Shown here: positions 35,065 to 46,400 of the stretch, in pieces
Position numbering within the stretch: position 1 is the stretch's first letter
How the letters are laid out: each line of letters begins with the position of its first letter
Position numbers and translations under genes: made by a program
NCBI GenBank assembly: GCA_965277445.1
Contig: CBDICY010000032.1
Coordinates: forward strand, 992,001-1,056,000
Source: JAFMDF01 sp965277445
GTDB taxonomy: Bacteria > Bacteroidota > Bacteroidia > Chitinophagales > Saprospiraceae
DNA: 64,000 bases
Reading direction: 5' to 3'
Notes under the pieces: generated by a model
What the model saw: the letters and a program-made list of their open reading frames with translations, nothing else
Databases searched by the model: none
What the model was told of the DNA's origin: nothing

Positions 35065-37062
35065 ATGATTATCTCCAGAAAAACACCAAAAAAATACTAC
35101 TTATTCTTAATAGGTTACCTATTCTTTTGCTATCATCCTGCAAAAGCCCAAACCTTATCTCCAGAAGAAACTGCCTATCAAAACCAATTTGAGAAAGTCT
35201 TTTCTAGTAATCGTGCAGACACTTCAAAGCTTCAATTTTTATTAGACAATTTAAATAATTTAAATGCTCGTGGCTCTGATCTTCCCGTTATTTATACTAA
35301 AAGAGGAATTGCCCTAGCCGAAAAAATAAGGAATGATCAATGGGCAGGTATTTTACTTCAAGAATTGGGTTGGATATATCAAGGGTTAAATCAAATAGCA
35401 GCAGCAGAAACACGGTATCAACAAGCAATTACCATTTTCGAAGCAGCCAATTTATATGCTTTAAAAGCAAAAGCGATTGGTAAATTGAGTCTACTTTATG
35501 GGCAAACCAATCGTTCTGATCAAGCTTTGCAACAAGCAAGGAAAGCCATTAAAATCTCCCAAAATTTAGGAGATGAACTTGGTCTAGCTTATGCTTATTA
35601 TGCTATTGTTTATAACTTTATCAATGCAGGAAAAGACAAGGAAGCCTTACCTTATATTGAAAAAAGCATCCATCTTTATCAAAAAAATGGAGAAAAATAT
35701 CGAATGGCAGTAGTGATGCAAAACAAGGTCGATTGTTACTTGCATTTGGGAGAACCCGACAAAGCATTAGCAGCAGCTAATGAGTTGATTGAACTATTTG
35801 GAAATACAACCGACACGACAACCAATGCTACAGACAACTATTATTTAGGGCAAGCATTTTATAGTCGAGCAAAAGTGTATATGCAATTACAACAATATGA
35901 AAAAGCGCTTTTAGATAATGAAGCATTGCAAGGCTTATTGAGTAATGATGGGACTTTGCTAGTAGACGCTGTTTATATTTTCCAAAAGGCTAAAATTTTA
36001 TATTATACCCAAGATTATCAAGCCTCCAAAGAAGTTTGTTTGCGGTTATTAAAGCATCCTACTGTAAAAGCAGAACGTTTTTTAGGGTATACTTATGAAT
36101 ACCTATCCAAAAATTATGCAGCCCTAAAACAATTTACAGGTGCGTATAAATACCATTTAGAAATGGAGAAATATGAAGAGAAAGAAATATTTCAAGCATC
36201 CAAACTCAAAATGGAAGAACTCCAAGCCAAATATGAAACAGAAAAAAATGCGGCAACTATTTTAGCCCAACAACAAGCCATCACGCAGCAACGCATTACA
36301 CAATGGTTTGCTATTGGGTTTGCAGGCATCTTAAGTTTGCTTCTCTTTCAAACTTATAAAAATGCCGTTTCTAGAAAACGAATTAACGCCGCTTTAAGAA
36401 AATCCAATAATCAACTAGGAGAATCCAATGCCTTATTAGGAGAAAAAAATAAGGAAAACGAATTATTATTACAAGAAATTCACCATCGGGTTAAGAATAA
36501 TCTAGAAATTGTAGGTAGCTTGCTAGAATTACAAGCAGAGCGAGTAACAGATGAATTGACTCAAAGTATTTTAAAAGATAGTCAAAACAGGGTGCAAAGT
36601 ATGGGCATCATTCACCAAAAGCTATACCAAGAAGGAGATTTAAATAGCGTGGATATGCAAGACTATTTTAAAAATTTGAGCGAAAGTATTCTAGAGACAT
36701 TCAATGCTTGGGATAAAATGGCTATCCATATTGATATGGAAAAACTAAATTTGGATGTAGAGATAGCGATCCCAATTGGTTTGATTGTCAATGAATTGGT
36801 AACCAACGCTTGGAAATATGCTTTTCCACAAAGTGTTTTTAAAAATAAAAAAGGAAGCATTAATATTAGTTTATCAAAACCAACTGACCAGCAATTGCAA
36901 TTAATTGTAGCAGATAACGGTATTGGTAAAAATCCAACTGCGCCAATCAAAGGAACGGGGTTTGGCTCTCAATTAATTCATTTATTAACCTTACAATTAA
37001 ACGGAAAAATGATAGAAAAAAAAGAACAAGGGACAACTTTTATTTTTGATTTTCAAGTATGA
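35065..37062 (+). CDS. TPR-containing sensor histidine kinase (HisKA_2 type)
   Basis: 665 residues from the ATG at 35065 (MIISRKTPKKYY; a TTG at 35041 is in frame but less likely). A signal-peptide-like N-terminus is followed by about six TPR-like repeats (residues ~60-370), a coiled coil, one membrane helix (ITQWFAIGFAGILSLLLF), and a HisKA_2 kinase. The phospho-acceptor box is LLLQEIHHRVKNNLEIVGSLLELQ (His 473/474), and the ATPase has VNELVTNAWKYAF and VADNGIGK. This layout, periplasmic TPR sensor plus HisKA_2, is typical of Bacteroidota. The cognate regulator follows at 37286..38026. Confidence 0.9.
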   Translation: MIISRKTPKKYYLFLIGYLFFCYHPAKAQTLSPEETAYQNQFEKVFSSNRADTSKLQFLLDNLNNLNARGSDLPVIYTKRGIALAEKIRNDQWAGILLQELGWIYQGLNQIAAAETRYQQAITIFEAANLYALKAKAIGKLSLLYGQTNRSDQALQQARKAIKISQNLGDELGLAYAYYAIVYNFINAGKDKEALPYIEKSIHLYQKNGEKYRMAVVMQNKVDCYLHLGEPDKALAAANELIELFGNTTDTTTNATDNYYLGQAFYSRAKVYMQLQQYEKALLDNEALQGLLSNDGTLLVDAVYIFQKAKILYYTQDYQASKEVCLRLLKHPTVKAERFLGYTYEYLSKNYAALKQFTGAYKYHLEMEKYEEKEIFQASKLKMEELQAKYETEKNAATILAQQQAITQQRITQWFAIGFAGILSLLLFQTYKNAVSRKRINAALRKSNNQLGESNALLGEKNKENELLLQEIHHRVKNNLEIVGSLLELQAERVTDELTQSILKDSQNRVQSMGIIHQKLYQEGDLNSVDMQDYFKNLSESILETFNAWDKMAIHIDMEKLNLDVEIAIPIGLIVNELVTNAWKYAFPQSVFKNKKGSINISLSKPTDQQLQLIVADNGIGKNPTAPIKGTGFGSQLIHLLTLQLNGKMIEKKEQGTTFIFDFQV

Positions 37063-37097
37063 GTAAAGAAATAGAATTAGCCAAGATTTATTGAATA

Positions 37098-37225
37098 GTT
37101 GCGAGTTGCGGGTTAAAAGATAGAATACTGAATCTAAAATTAGACTAAACCGAATTATTTCAGATATATCAACTAAGATTATTAAGTATCTACTAGAATT
37201 TAACCCGCAGCTCGCAACCCGCAAC
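37098..37225. repeat. Inverted repeat between kinase and regulator genes
   Basis: GTTGCGAGTTGCGGGTT (37098-37114) faces a 16-of-17 complement at 37202-37218. The 15-mer GTTGCGGGTTGCGAG, read on the minus strand here, is also present upstream of porQ near 4846. It lies in the spacer of a two-component gene pair, so a hairpin there could adjust the ratio of the two products. Confidence 0.7.
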
Positions 37226-37285
37226 AAATATTTTATAAATCGCTTACTTAAACTATTATAGCTACCATAACCCTAAAACAACAAT

Positions 37286-38026
37286 ATGTCGAACGTAAAA
37301 ATCCTGATAGTAGAAGATGAGATGATTATTGCCGCCAAAATCTCTTTACACCTTACCCAACTAGGGTATGAAGTAAGTGGGATTATCCCAAGAGGAGAAG
37401 AAGCGATTGTTCATTGTCGAGAAGCGATGCCCGATTTATTATTATTAGACATTAATTTAAAAGGACAGGTAGATGGTATCCAAACTGCCACTATGTTACA
37501 AGCAGAAAACATAGATATTCCTATTATCTATTTGACCGCCAATGCAGATGAAGCTACTTTCGAGCGAGCCAAATCAACTCATCCACAAGCCTTCATTTCA
37601 AAACCCTATAAAAAATTAGATTTACAAAGAGCCATTGAATTAGCTATTAGTCGAATAGCAAAGCCTCTTCCAACTACTGTTACGACCTCTACAACCGAAA
37701 CGCCTTTTATTTTATCCGACCGTATTTTTGTGCGGCATAAAAGTAAAATGGTCAAATTATTTCTAAAAGACATCCTATACATTGAAGCGGAAAGAAGTTA
37801 TTGTCGCATCCAAACGAATGATACAGAATTTCTCTTATCAATGCCATTGAGGGTTTTAGCAGAAAAATTAGAAAGTGGACAATTTTTTCGGATTCATCGG
37901 TCGTTTATCGTCAATTTACGACAGATAGACGAAATTGCAGAAACACATATTGTCGTTTCAAAAAAGGTAATTCCTATTGGAAAGTCTTCTAAAGAGGAAT
38001 TTACACAGCGTATCCGTATGATTTAA
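37286..38026 (+). CDS. LytTR-type response regulator
   Basis: 246 residues. The receiver domain has the acidic pocket VEDE, the phospho-acceptor in LLLLDINLKG, the Thr in IIYLTANAD and the Lys in ISKPYKK. After a Thr-rich linker (VTTSTTETP) comes a LytTR DNA-binding domain (ILYIEAERSYCRIQT, FFRIHRSFIVNLRQIDEI). It is the obvious partner of the upstream HisKA_2 kinase, 224 bases away on the same strand. Two hairpins downstream act as terminators. Confidence 0.92.
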   Translation: MSNVKILIVEDEMIIAAKISLHLTQLGYEVSGIIPRGEEAIVHCREAMPDLLLLDINLKGQVDGIQTATMLQAENIDIPIIYLTANADEATFERAKSTHPQAFISKPYKKLDLQRAIELAISRIAKPLPTTVTTSTTETPFILSDRIFVRHKSKMVKLFLKDILYIEAERSYCRIQTNDTEFLLSMPLRVLAEKLESGQFFRIHRSFIVNLRQIDEIAETHIVVSKKVIPIGKSSKEEFTQRIRMI

Positions 38027-38166
38027 TGCATTCCCTATTTCTTCGGAAAACCAAAACCTACCTTCGGAAAGCCCAGCCTACCCTTTGGAAGATAACGTCT
38101 TATTTATCCATTTCTTCGTCCTATCTTGCAATCAACTTAAAAAAGAACCTCAAAACACACCAAAGA

Positions 38167-38197
38167 AGAGAAGGAAATCGCAAAGTGCTCCTTCTCT
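38167..38197 (+). terminator. Terminator hairpin after the response regulator
   Basis: AGAGAAGGA (38167-38175) pairs perfectly with TCCTTCTCT (38189-38197), followed by TTTCT. It lies about 140 bases past the stop codon, in the 382-base spacer before the CotH-like gene. Confidence 0.6.
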
Positions 38198-38321
38198 TTT
38201 CTACCAGACAAAAAATTATCATCAACATACTAATTCAAACAACTTGAGAAAACATGGGTGTACTCCTATCACCTAAATCGCTTAACCTAAAAAAGCGAAT
38301 AACCCCAAAATGCATAGAAGT

Positions 38322-38361
38322 CGAGAAGGAAAACCCTACGATTCCTTCTCGTTTCTTTTTT
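38322..38361 (+). terminator. Second terminator hairpin, same stem theme
   Basis: CGAGAAGGAA pairs with TTCCTTCTCG around a short loop and is followed by TTTCTTTTTT. The GAGAAGGA stem repeats the theme of the hairpin at 38167-38197, so the two may be diverged copies. The remaining sequence between them shows no convincing gene. Confidence 0.65.
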
Positions 38362-38408
38362 ATAAAGGATGTTAATTTTTTGTAACTTAGCCAGTACTTA
38401 ACATTTCA

Positions 38409-39500
38409 ATGATGAACAAAATAATATCTCTTTTTTTTACTTTTTTTTACTTTTTAGTAACAATCACTTACGCTCAAAGCAAAACACCTATTACCGCCGA
38501 AAAGAACGAACAAGGTCTATTTGATTCAGAAGAAATCCTAGAAATTACGCTAAGCGGCAACCTGTCCAAACTGCTCAGAGATAAAACGGAGGACCCTAGA
38601 AAATATCCTTTAACCCTTTCCTACACGGAAGCTAATAATAAAATATCCATTCCTGTTGAAGCCAAAACAAGAGGAAATTTTAGAAGATTGATTGGTAATT
38701 GTGCTTATTTGCCCTTAAAAATATACTTTCCAAAATCAGATGTGGGAGAAAAAACGATTTTCCGAGACCAGCGAAAAATGAAATTAGTCATGCCTTGCAG
38801 AGGGGAAAAATATGTAATTCACGAATACCTAGTTTATAAACTATACAATTTGGTGACGCCTAAAAGTTTTAAGGCACGTTTGGTAAAAGTACAGATAGAC
38901 AATCAGCAAAAGAAAAAGCAAAAGCAAAAACCCGCAGTTTATGGTATTTTGCTAGAAGAAGAATCCCAAATGGCAAAGCGAAATAAAATGGTAGCTGTCG
39001 AGCGAAAATTACGTCCTACCCAAGTACAAAGAACGCCCTTTTTAAACATGGCAGTTTTTGAATACCTCATTGGTAATACCGATTGGTCGGTGCAATATTT
39101 GCAAAACATCAAGTTATTAGCCGCTGATTCCCTCTCTACACCATATCCCGTTCCTTATGACTTTGACCATGCAGGAATTGTAAATGCCCCTTATGCTAAA
39201 CCTTCCGACGCACTAAAGTTAAGTTCGATAAAAGAACGCCGATACCGTGGTTATTGCTCGAAAGACCTGAAAAAATTTGAAGCAACGATTGCTTTTTATA
39301 ATGAATTAAAACCCGCTATTTATCACGTTTATGAGGATTATGATTTATTAGAAGAAAAATATAAAACAACTACCTTAAAATACCTCGATGAATTTTATAA
39401 AACGATTAATACCTCAAGAAAATGGCAAAAAGACTTTGCTTATCCTTGTGACCCAAATGGGACGGGTAATGTGGTTATTCAGGGTTTAAATAATAATTAA
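38409..39500 (+). CDS. Secreted CotH-kinase-like protein, paralogue of 1386..2399
   Basis: 363 residues with a signal peptide ending TYAQ. It shares all main blocks with the protein at 1386..2399: VEAKTRGNFRR, VIHEYLVYKLYNLVTPKSF, FEYLIGNTDWSVQY and PVPYDFDHAGIVNAPYA. A Lys/Gln-rich insert (QQKKKQKQKP) is unique to this copy. If the fold is kinase-like, YDFDHAG would be the metal-binding Asp segment; activity is unproven. It ends 18 bases before the convergent phosphopantetheinyl transferase. Confidence 0.6.
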   Translation: MMNKIISLFFTFFYFLVTITYAQSKTPITAEKNEQGLFDSEEILEITLSGNLSKLLRDKTEDPRKYPLTLSYTEANNKISIPVEAKTRGNFRRLIGNCAYLPLKIYFPKSDVGEKTIFRDQRKMKLVMPCRGEKYVIHEYLVYKLYNLVTPKSFKARLVKVQIDNQQKKKQKQKPAVYGILLEEESQMAKRNKMVAVERKLRPTQVQRTPFLNMAVFEYLIGNTDWSVQYLQNIKLLAADSLSTPYPVPYDFDHAGIVNAPYAKPSDALKLSSIKERRYRGYCSKDLKKFEATIAFYNELKPAIYHVYEDYDLLEEKYKTTTLKYLDEFYKTINTSRKWQKDFAYPCDPNGTGNVVIQGLNNN

Positions 39501-39518
39501 GCTGATTAATTTTTCAAC

Positions 39519-40157
39519 CTAAAAGTCAAGCGCAATTAAATGAATGGGTTGGTCTGTCTCCGTTTCTGTGACTACATGTCCCGCTATATTTTCAGCTAAA
39601 TTCAAAGTTTGATAATACCATATTTGTCCTTCAAAAACTGCATACTTTTCGTAGATATAAATTTGCTGAACATCTATAGATAAACCTTCTCCTATTGCTT
39701 TGGTCACCGCTTCTTTAATAGTCCAGATTTTAAAAAAAGCAGTAAGTTTATTTGTCGATTGTTGGATATTTTCCTTATCCATTTCATTTAAAATATAGGC
39801 AAAATTATTTAAATTGATCTCTCGAACTCGCTCAATATCCAAGCCTATTTTCATGGTTGTTGAAAAAGCACAAGCGATGACATTCGCCGAGTGCGCAATA
39901 TTAAAATTAATACTTTCTCGCCATAATGGACAGTTAAATTCATTATAGTAAAGGTCAGCTAATTTAAAATCGGTAACCTCCAATTCTTGCATTCCTTCTT
40001 TTAATAATAATCGCCCAATCATCAATTGGTATTTATTTTCTTCTTTTCTATACCGTCGAATGCGTTCTTGAATATCTTTGGGCATTTGTTGGTAATAGAA
40101 TGCCCATTTTTGAATAGAAAAAGGAGTAGATAATTTATGGTAGAAAATTTGCGTCAT
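39519..40157 (-). CDS. 4'-phosphopantetheinyl transferase, Sfp type
   Basis: 212 residues. This enzyme moves 4'-phosphopantetheine from CoA onto the Ser of carrier domains. The substrate/Mg motifs are present: FNIAHSANVIACAF, GLDIERVREI and FFKIWTIKEAVTKAIGEGL (WxxKEA). The RRYRKEENKYQLMIGRLLLKEG block is typical of Sfp-like enzymes. It is transcribed divergently from the megasynthase 249 bases away, and that protein has three carrier domains, so it is the natural activating enzyme. Housekeeping use cannot be excluded. Confidence 0.9.
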   Translation of the reverse strand: MTQIFYHKLSTPFSIQKWAFYYQQMPKDIQERIRRYRKEENKYQLMIGRLLLKEGMQELEVTDFKLADLYYNEFNCPLWRESINFNIAHSANVIACAFSTTMKIGLDIERVREINLNNFAYILNEMDKENIQQSTNKLTAFFKIWTIKEAVTKAIGEGLSIDVQQIYIYEKYAVFEGQIWYYQTLNLAENIAGHVVTETETDQPIHLIALDF

Positions 40158-40324
40158 TGAATGTGATCATATTTTACTTCATCAAACCCAAATCGTATAA
40201 TTTTTTGGGCATCTGGAAACTCCAATATAGTGATTAATAAAAAGTAAACAAACTGTTGTTGTTAAAATCTGTCTTAAAAAAAGACATTATCAGCAACTTC
40301 AAAGCAGGTAGTTCTATTTTTTCG

Positions 40325-40332
40325 TAAATTTG
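40325..40332 (+). promoter_or_regulatory. Candidate -7 box of the megasynthase gene
   Basis: TAAATTTG matches the Bacteroidota -7 consensus TAnnTTTG, 73 bases upstream of the megasynthase ATG in the divergent 248-base spacer. No clear TTG at the usual -33 spacing. Immediately downstream is a TTAATGAC...ACACTCCCC block that has a look-alike upstream of the next large gene (near 52450). Confidence 0.35.
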
Positions 40333-40405
40333 TTAATGACTACTTACACTCCCCTCAATAGAAAATGCTATACTCCCCCCGTATTAATAATAGACTTGCG
40401 ATGCT

Positions 40406-43400
40406 ATGACTCCAAAAAACGACACCCCATTTAAAGGAGATAAACTCCTACCACTACTAATCAAACATCATGCGGACTATACTCCTAATGCTGCTGCTAT
40501 TGTCTATAGAGATAAACAAATGTCGTATGCTGAAGTAGACGAGCGGTCAACTTCCCTAGCCAAATACTTACAAAATTTAGGTGTACAAAGAGGCGATTTT
40601 GTAGCCATTCATCTTGTCCGTTCCTTGGAACTCATTATTGCGATTATTGCCATTCAAAAAGCTGGTGCTGCTTATGTTCCTGTTGATATTGCCTATCCAA
40701 AAGATAGAGTTGATTTCATGATTAGGGATGCCCAAGTCAAAATTATTTTAACACAAAAGGCTTATCAACAACACCTTACCAAGCAACAAATCAAAATTAT
40801 TTACTTAGATGAAGCAAGGGAAAATAATCCATCTAGTTCGACAACTGATTTAGCAATAATCAATCAACCGTCTGATTTGGCATATATGATTTACACCTCT
40901 GGTTCTACAGGCAAACCTAAAGGTGTAATGATTAGCCACGAAAATGTGTTTCATCAATTAGAAGGTCAACAGAATATTGCACCCAATCGCATGCATAAAA
41001 TGCTATTGACCTGTTCTATTTCATTTGATGTTTCTGTTTTGACTATCTATTGGACCTTCTACCAAGGCGCAACTTTGGTTATTCCTGCACAAGATGAAGA
41101 AAAAGATATTGCACAATTAGCCAACACGATTGATAACCACCAAATTTCTCATATTTTAACTTTACCTTCTTTACACACTTTAATTTTAGCACAAGCGAAT
41201 CCTAAAAAACTACAATCGCTACGATTAATCAATGTCTCAGGAGAAGTTTGTCCCACTTCTTTGGTACAAAAACATGAAGCCCTTTTACCGCTGTGCCAGC
41301 TCTATAATTTATACGGTCCAACGGAAGCAACGGTCAATTGCACCTACTTTAAAATCCCAAAAGGATTTGCGGAAAAGAAAGTACCAATCGGTATCCCAAT
41401 TGATAATTATACCCTTTTAATTTTAGATAAAAATTTAGCAAAAGTCGAAGGCAATGAAGTTGGGGAAATTTACATCGGTGGTACTAAAGAAGTGGTTGGA
41501 AAAGGTTACTGGAATCGTCCAGAATTAAGTGCCGAACGGTTCATTAAAAATCCTTTTTCAGTCACTCATGGTGGAAGCACTTTATATAAAACAGGCGACC
41601 TTGCCCGTTGGATGCCCGACGGCAATATTGAGTTTTTAGGACGAGCCGATTTTCAAGTAAAATTTAATGGTTATCGAATCGAATTAGGTGAAATAGAAAC
41701 AGCCATTGGACAATATCAAGGTATCAAAGAAAATGTAGTCCTTTTAAAGAATCAACAAAATACAGCCCTAAAAAAACTAGTTGCATATACAACTATAGAT
41801 GGTGATAAAAATATAAATATATCAAATATAAAATCTTTTTTAGGTGACAAATTACCTAACTATATGATTCCAGCTAATTTTGTCATTTTAGACAAAATGC
41901 CACTGACCCCTAATGGAAAATTTGACCGAAAAGCCTTGCCAGAACCACCCAACGACCGTCCAAATTTAGCTCAATCCTACCAAGCGCCAAAAGGAAAACT
42001 AGAAGCAACATTAACTCAACAATGGGAAGCTCTTTTACAAATAAATCCCATTGGTCGGCATGATAAATTTTTTGAATTAGGTGGCAATTCTATCCAAGCA
42101 GCACAGTTTATTGGGGCTTTACAAAAGGAGCTCGATACCTCCATTTTTGTGACGACTATTTTTGATAATCCGACGATTGCTGCTTATGCTAAAATGTTGG
42201 AAAAACAATATCCTAAAGAGTTAGCTACGTACGAGCGATTTGCTAAACTTTCTCCCAATAATTATCGGAATAGTAAAGCTGATAGTTTTAACAAATCGGA
42301 AATCTTAAATCTTACAAATTTCAGAAAGTATATTCCTAAACTTTCCCAATTCGATTCAAGTAAAGCAAAAAATCCTCCTGCTATTTTCATTTTAGCACCA
42401 CCTCGTTCTGGTACCAGTTTACTTAGTTTAATGTTGGCTGGGCATCCAGAATTAGTAGCTTTTAATGAGTTAAAATTATTAGGCTTTCATACGTTACAAG
42501 AGCGGAAGGCAGCTTATCAAGGAAAATTTAGTTTGTGGCAAGAGGGAGCAGTTCGGGCAGTAATGGCATTGAAAGATTGTACGGCAGATGAGGCCAAGGC
42601 AATTATCCATAGTTTCGAGCAAAAAGGATGTACTACTAAGGCTTTTTACAAACAATTACAGGAATGGGCAGGCATTACGATTGTGGATAAAACACCAGCC
42701 TATGCTTTGGATAGTCGTGTTTTACAAAAAATAAAAGAGGATTTTGACCATCCGATATTTATTCATTTAGCCCGCCATCCCTACTCTATGGTCAACTCTT
42801 TTGAGAAATATCATTTAGACCAAGTTTTATATTTAAAAGAACATGCTTATACGGCTAAACAATTAGGTGAATTGGTTTGGCTAGAAAGTCATCAAAATAT
42901 TATTGAGTTTTTAAAAGATATTCCTACCCATCAGCAATTTCAGCTTCGGTATGAAGATTTAGTATCGCAGCCTGAGCAAGTCATTCAAGCCTTATGCCAT
43001 CAAACAGGAATTCCTTTTCATGAAAATTTATTAAATCCTTATCAAAATATTGATAATAAAGCTATTGATGGCATTCATAAGGATTCTCGCTCGATGAGTG
43101 ATACTAATTTATTAAAATTTAAAAGTATCAATGCTAAGAAAGCAGAGGAATGGAAGCATGCAACTAAGGACAATTTTTTGTCGAGTTTATCTTGGAAACT
43201 GGCAGGAGAATTAGGATACGAAACGCTCTCCCCCGCTGGCGGGATGAGAGGGCTTTCTCCCAGAGGAGAAAAGAGTGATGGCAAAAAAGGGGTGAAAAAC
43301 GAGAATTTTATAGAAAAAACAAATAAGGTTTCCCCTCCCTTAGGGCTAAACATTTTGGCTCCCAGCCAAAGCTTAGCGCCTCCAGAGGAGGAGAAGGCTT

Positions 43401-46400
43401 GTGCTAACTCCATTTTTAGTACAGAAAAACCTAACCACAATAACTCTAGTCAAGAAACAACCGACATCGCCATCATAGGCATGTCCTGCCGAGTTCCAGG
43501 TGCTAATACCCTCCATGAATTTTGGATAAATTTGGTCAACGGTACAGATGTTAGTCAAACCGTTACCGTAGAAGATTTAACCAAAGCAGGTCTAGACGCT
43601 GATTTATTAAATCAAGCCAGCTATATCGGCAAAAGATTGTCTTTAGATAATATGGATTGCTTTGATGCTTCCTTTTTTGGGTATCATCCCAAAGAAGCGG
43701 AGTTGATGGACCCACAACATCGGGTTTTATTAGAAGTGGCTTATTCGGCATTAGAAAATGCAGGTTATAATCCATACAAATATGATGAAAATATTGGCAT
43801 TTTTGGTGGCGTGGCTAGAAATTCCTATTTCTCGAATAATATTGCGACACATACTGATTTGTTACAATCCGCGGGGGAATATTTAGACACTTTAGGGAGT
43901 GAAAAAACTTTTGCTATTAGTCGAGTGGCTTATCAATTAAACTTAAAAGGACCTGCGGTAAATGTACAAACGGCTTGTTCTAGTTCTGGGACGGCGATTC
44001 ATTTAGCTTGCCAAAGTATTTTAAGTGGTGATTCGGATATGGTCTTAGTTAGTGGCGGTCGAATTCAGCCAGAGTTAAATAACGGCTACGATTATATCGA
44101 AGGTGGGCCTTTATCGCCTGATGGATATATTCGCGCCTTTGATGCGGATGCCAAGGGCATGGTTCGAGGCAATGGAATGGTCAGTATTGTTTTAAAAAAA
44201 TTGGATAAAGCAGTTGTAGATAAAGACCATATTTGGGCGGTGATTAAGGGGACGGCAATTAATAATGATGGGGCAGACAAAATTGGTTTTACTGCCCCTA
44301 GTGTCCAAGGACAAGCAAGCGCCATCACTAAAGCGTTAACCAAAGCCAACTTAACTGCCAACGATATTGATTACATAGAAGCCCACGGAACAGGCACTAT
44401 TTTAGGTGACCCAATTGAAGTGACTGGGCTAACCACAGCATTTCAACAGCAGACCGATAAAAAACAATTTTGTGGTATCGGTTCGGTTAAAACAGCGATA
44501 GGACATTTGGATGCAGGGTCCTGTTTAGCAGGGATTATTAAAATGGCTTTGGCCTTAAAATATGAATTATTACCACCTTCTTTAAATTTTGAAAAGCCCA
44601 ATCCACAGATTGATTTTGCTAATTCTCCGTTTTATGTCAATGCGCAATTAAAACGTTGGGAACAAGGAGAACGGATTCGACGGGCAGGGGTGAGTTCTTT
44701 TGGGTTGGGTGGTACTAATGCGCATATTATTTTGGAAGAAGCACCGAAGCAACTTCAAAATCAATCTCAACCTCAAAATTCAAATTCAAATTCAAAAGGC
44801 AAATATCAATTACTGTTGCTTTCCGCTAAAAGTGAAAACGTTTTGACACAGCAGGAAAAGGATTTAGCTACTTATTTGGAGCGAAAATCGGATGTCTCTT
44901 TAGCTGATGTGGCATACACTTTGGTTACTGGGCGAGCAGCTTTTAATTTCCGTAGTGCCAAGCTCCAGCTTGGTGAAAACGTTACAAATATTAAGCAGAT
45001 ACCAAGCGGGAACTTGGTACTACAGGACGCTCCTATTACCTTCCTTTTCCCTGGCGGCGGTGCGCAGTACTTATCGATGGCAAAAGGATTATATGAAGCA
45101 TATCCTTACTTTAAAGAGCAAGTCGATTATTGTGTTACTTTCTTAGAAACAGCCGAACAATTAGCCATTCAACAGTTTATTATTCCATCGGAAGATGCGA
45201 ATTTAGAAACATTTAAAAAAGAAATAGAACAACCAACCATTGCCTTAACTACTTTATTTACCATTGAATATGCCTTAGCCAAGCTTTGGCAATTTTGGGG
45301 TATTCAGCCAAGTCAACTCATTGGGCATAGCATGGGGGAATATACGGCTGCTTGTCTGGCAGGCGTTTTTTCGGTGGAAGATGGATTGCGGTTGGTTACT
45401 TTACGAGGACGGCTATTTGAAAAATTAACCAACGGTGGAGGCATGTTAAGCATTGCTTTAGCTGCTTCGGAAGTTGCCCTGTTGTTAGTTCCAGATACGT
45501 CTATTTCGGTTGTTAATAAACCCGATAATTGTGTGGTTTCTGGTACGGTTGAAGCGATTGCTCAATTACAAGAAAAATTAGCAATACAAAACATAGAAAC
45601 AGCAAAAATACACATTAATGTAGCAGCACATTCTCCGCATATTGACCCCATTATTCCCGAATTTAAGACCTTTTTAGAAACGATTAATTTCCAAGCACCC
45701 AACATTCCCATTATTTCTAATTTAGATGGGCAATGGGCAAAAACTCATGAAATTATAACGCCCCAATATTGGATAAATCACCTGCGACAAACGGTTCGCT
45801 TTTCGGATGGTTTAGCTACCCTTTTGGCAACCAATAATAGCCTTTTATTAGAAGTTGGCCCAGGGCAAACCTTGGCTACTTTTGCTCGACAACATCCCGC
45901 AAAAAATAAGTCGCATTTTATTTATTCTTCTATTCGGCATCCTAAAGAAACGACACATGACGTACCTTTTATCCTAAAAACATTAGGGAAATTATGGTGT
46001 AATGGCGTGACTGTTAATTGGCAAAATTACTACCAACATTTAGCACCTACTAAAGTGTCTTTGCCTACTTATCCTTTTGAGCGGAAACGGTATTGGATTG
46101 AGCGGTTGTCGGTTGCCAGTTGCCAGTTACCAATTGCCAGTAAACAGTTGGCAGTTAGCAGTCAGCAGTCAGCAGTAACACAGCTCTCTGAGCTGTGCCA
46201 TCACGAGCAGTTAGCAATTAGCAATCATCAAGAGACCGCTATCTATGAGACACTAAGTACTCCAGTTATAGCAGCAACTATAGATAGAAAAGACCATTTA
46301 ATTGGATTAATCAAAGAAATTTTATTCGAATTAAGTGGGCTTGAACCTGACGAGATGGAAGCCGATGCGACATTTTTAGAGCTGGGTTTTGATTCGCTCT

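Noticed and set aside
38026..38276. Two overlapping short ORFs after the response regulator
   Set aside because: They cover the terminator hairpins, have biased composition and overlap each other in different frames.
42376..43215. Curacin-type olefin formation by the sulfotransferase and thioesterase
   Set aside because: There is no KR to give a beta-hydroxyl, and the sulfotransferase is far from the TE, before the KS.
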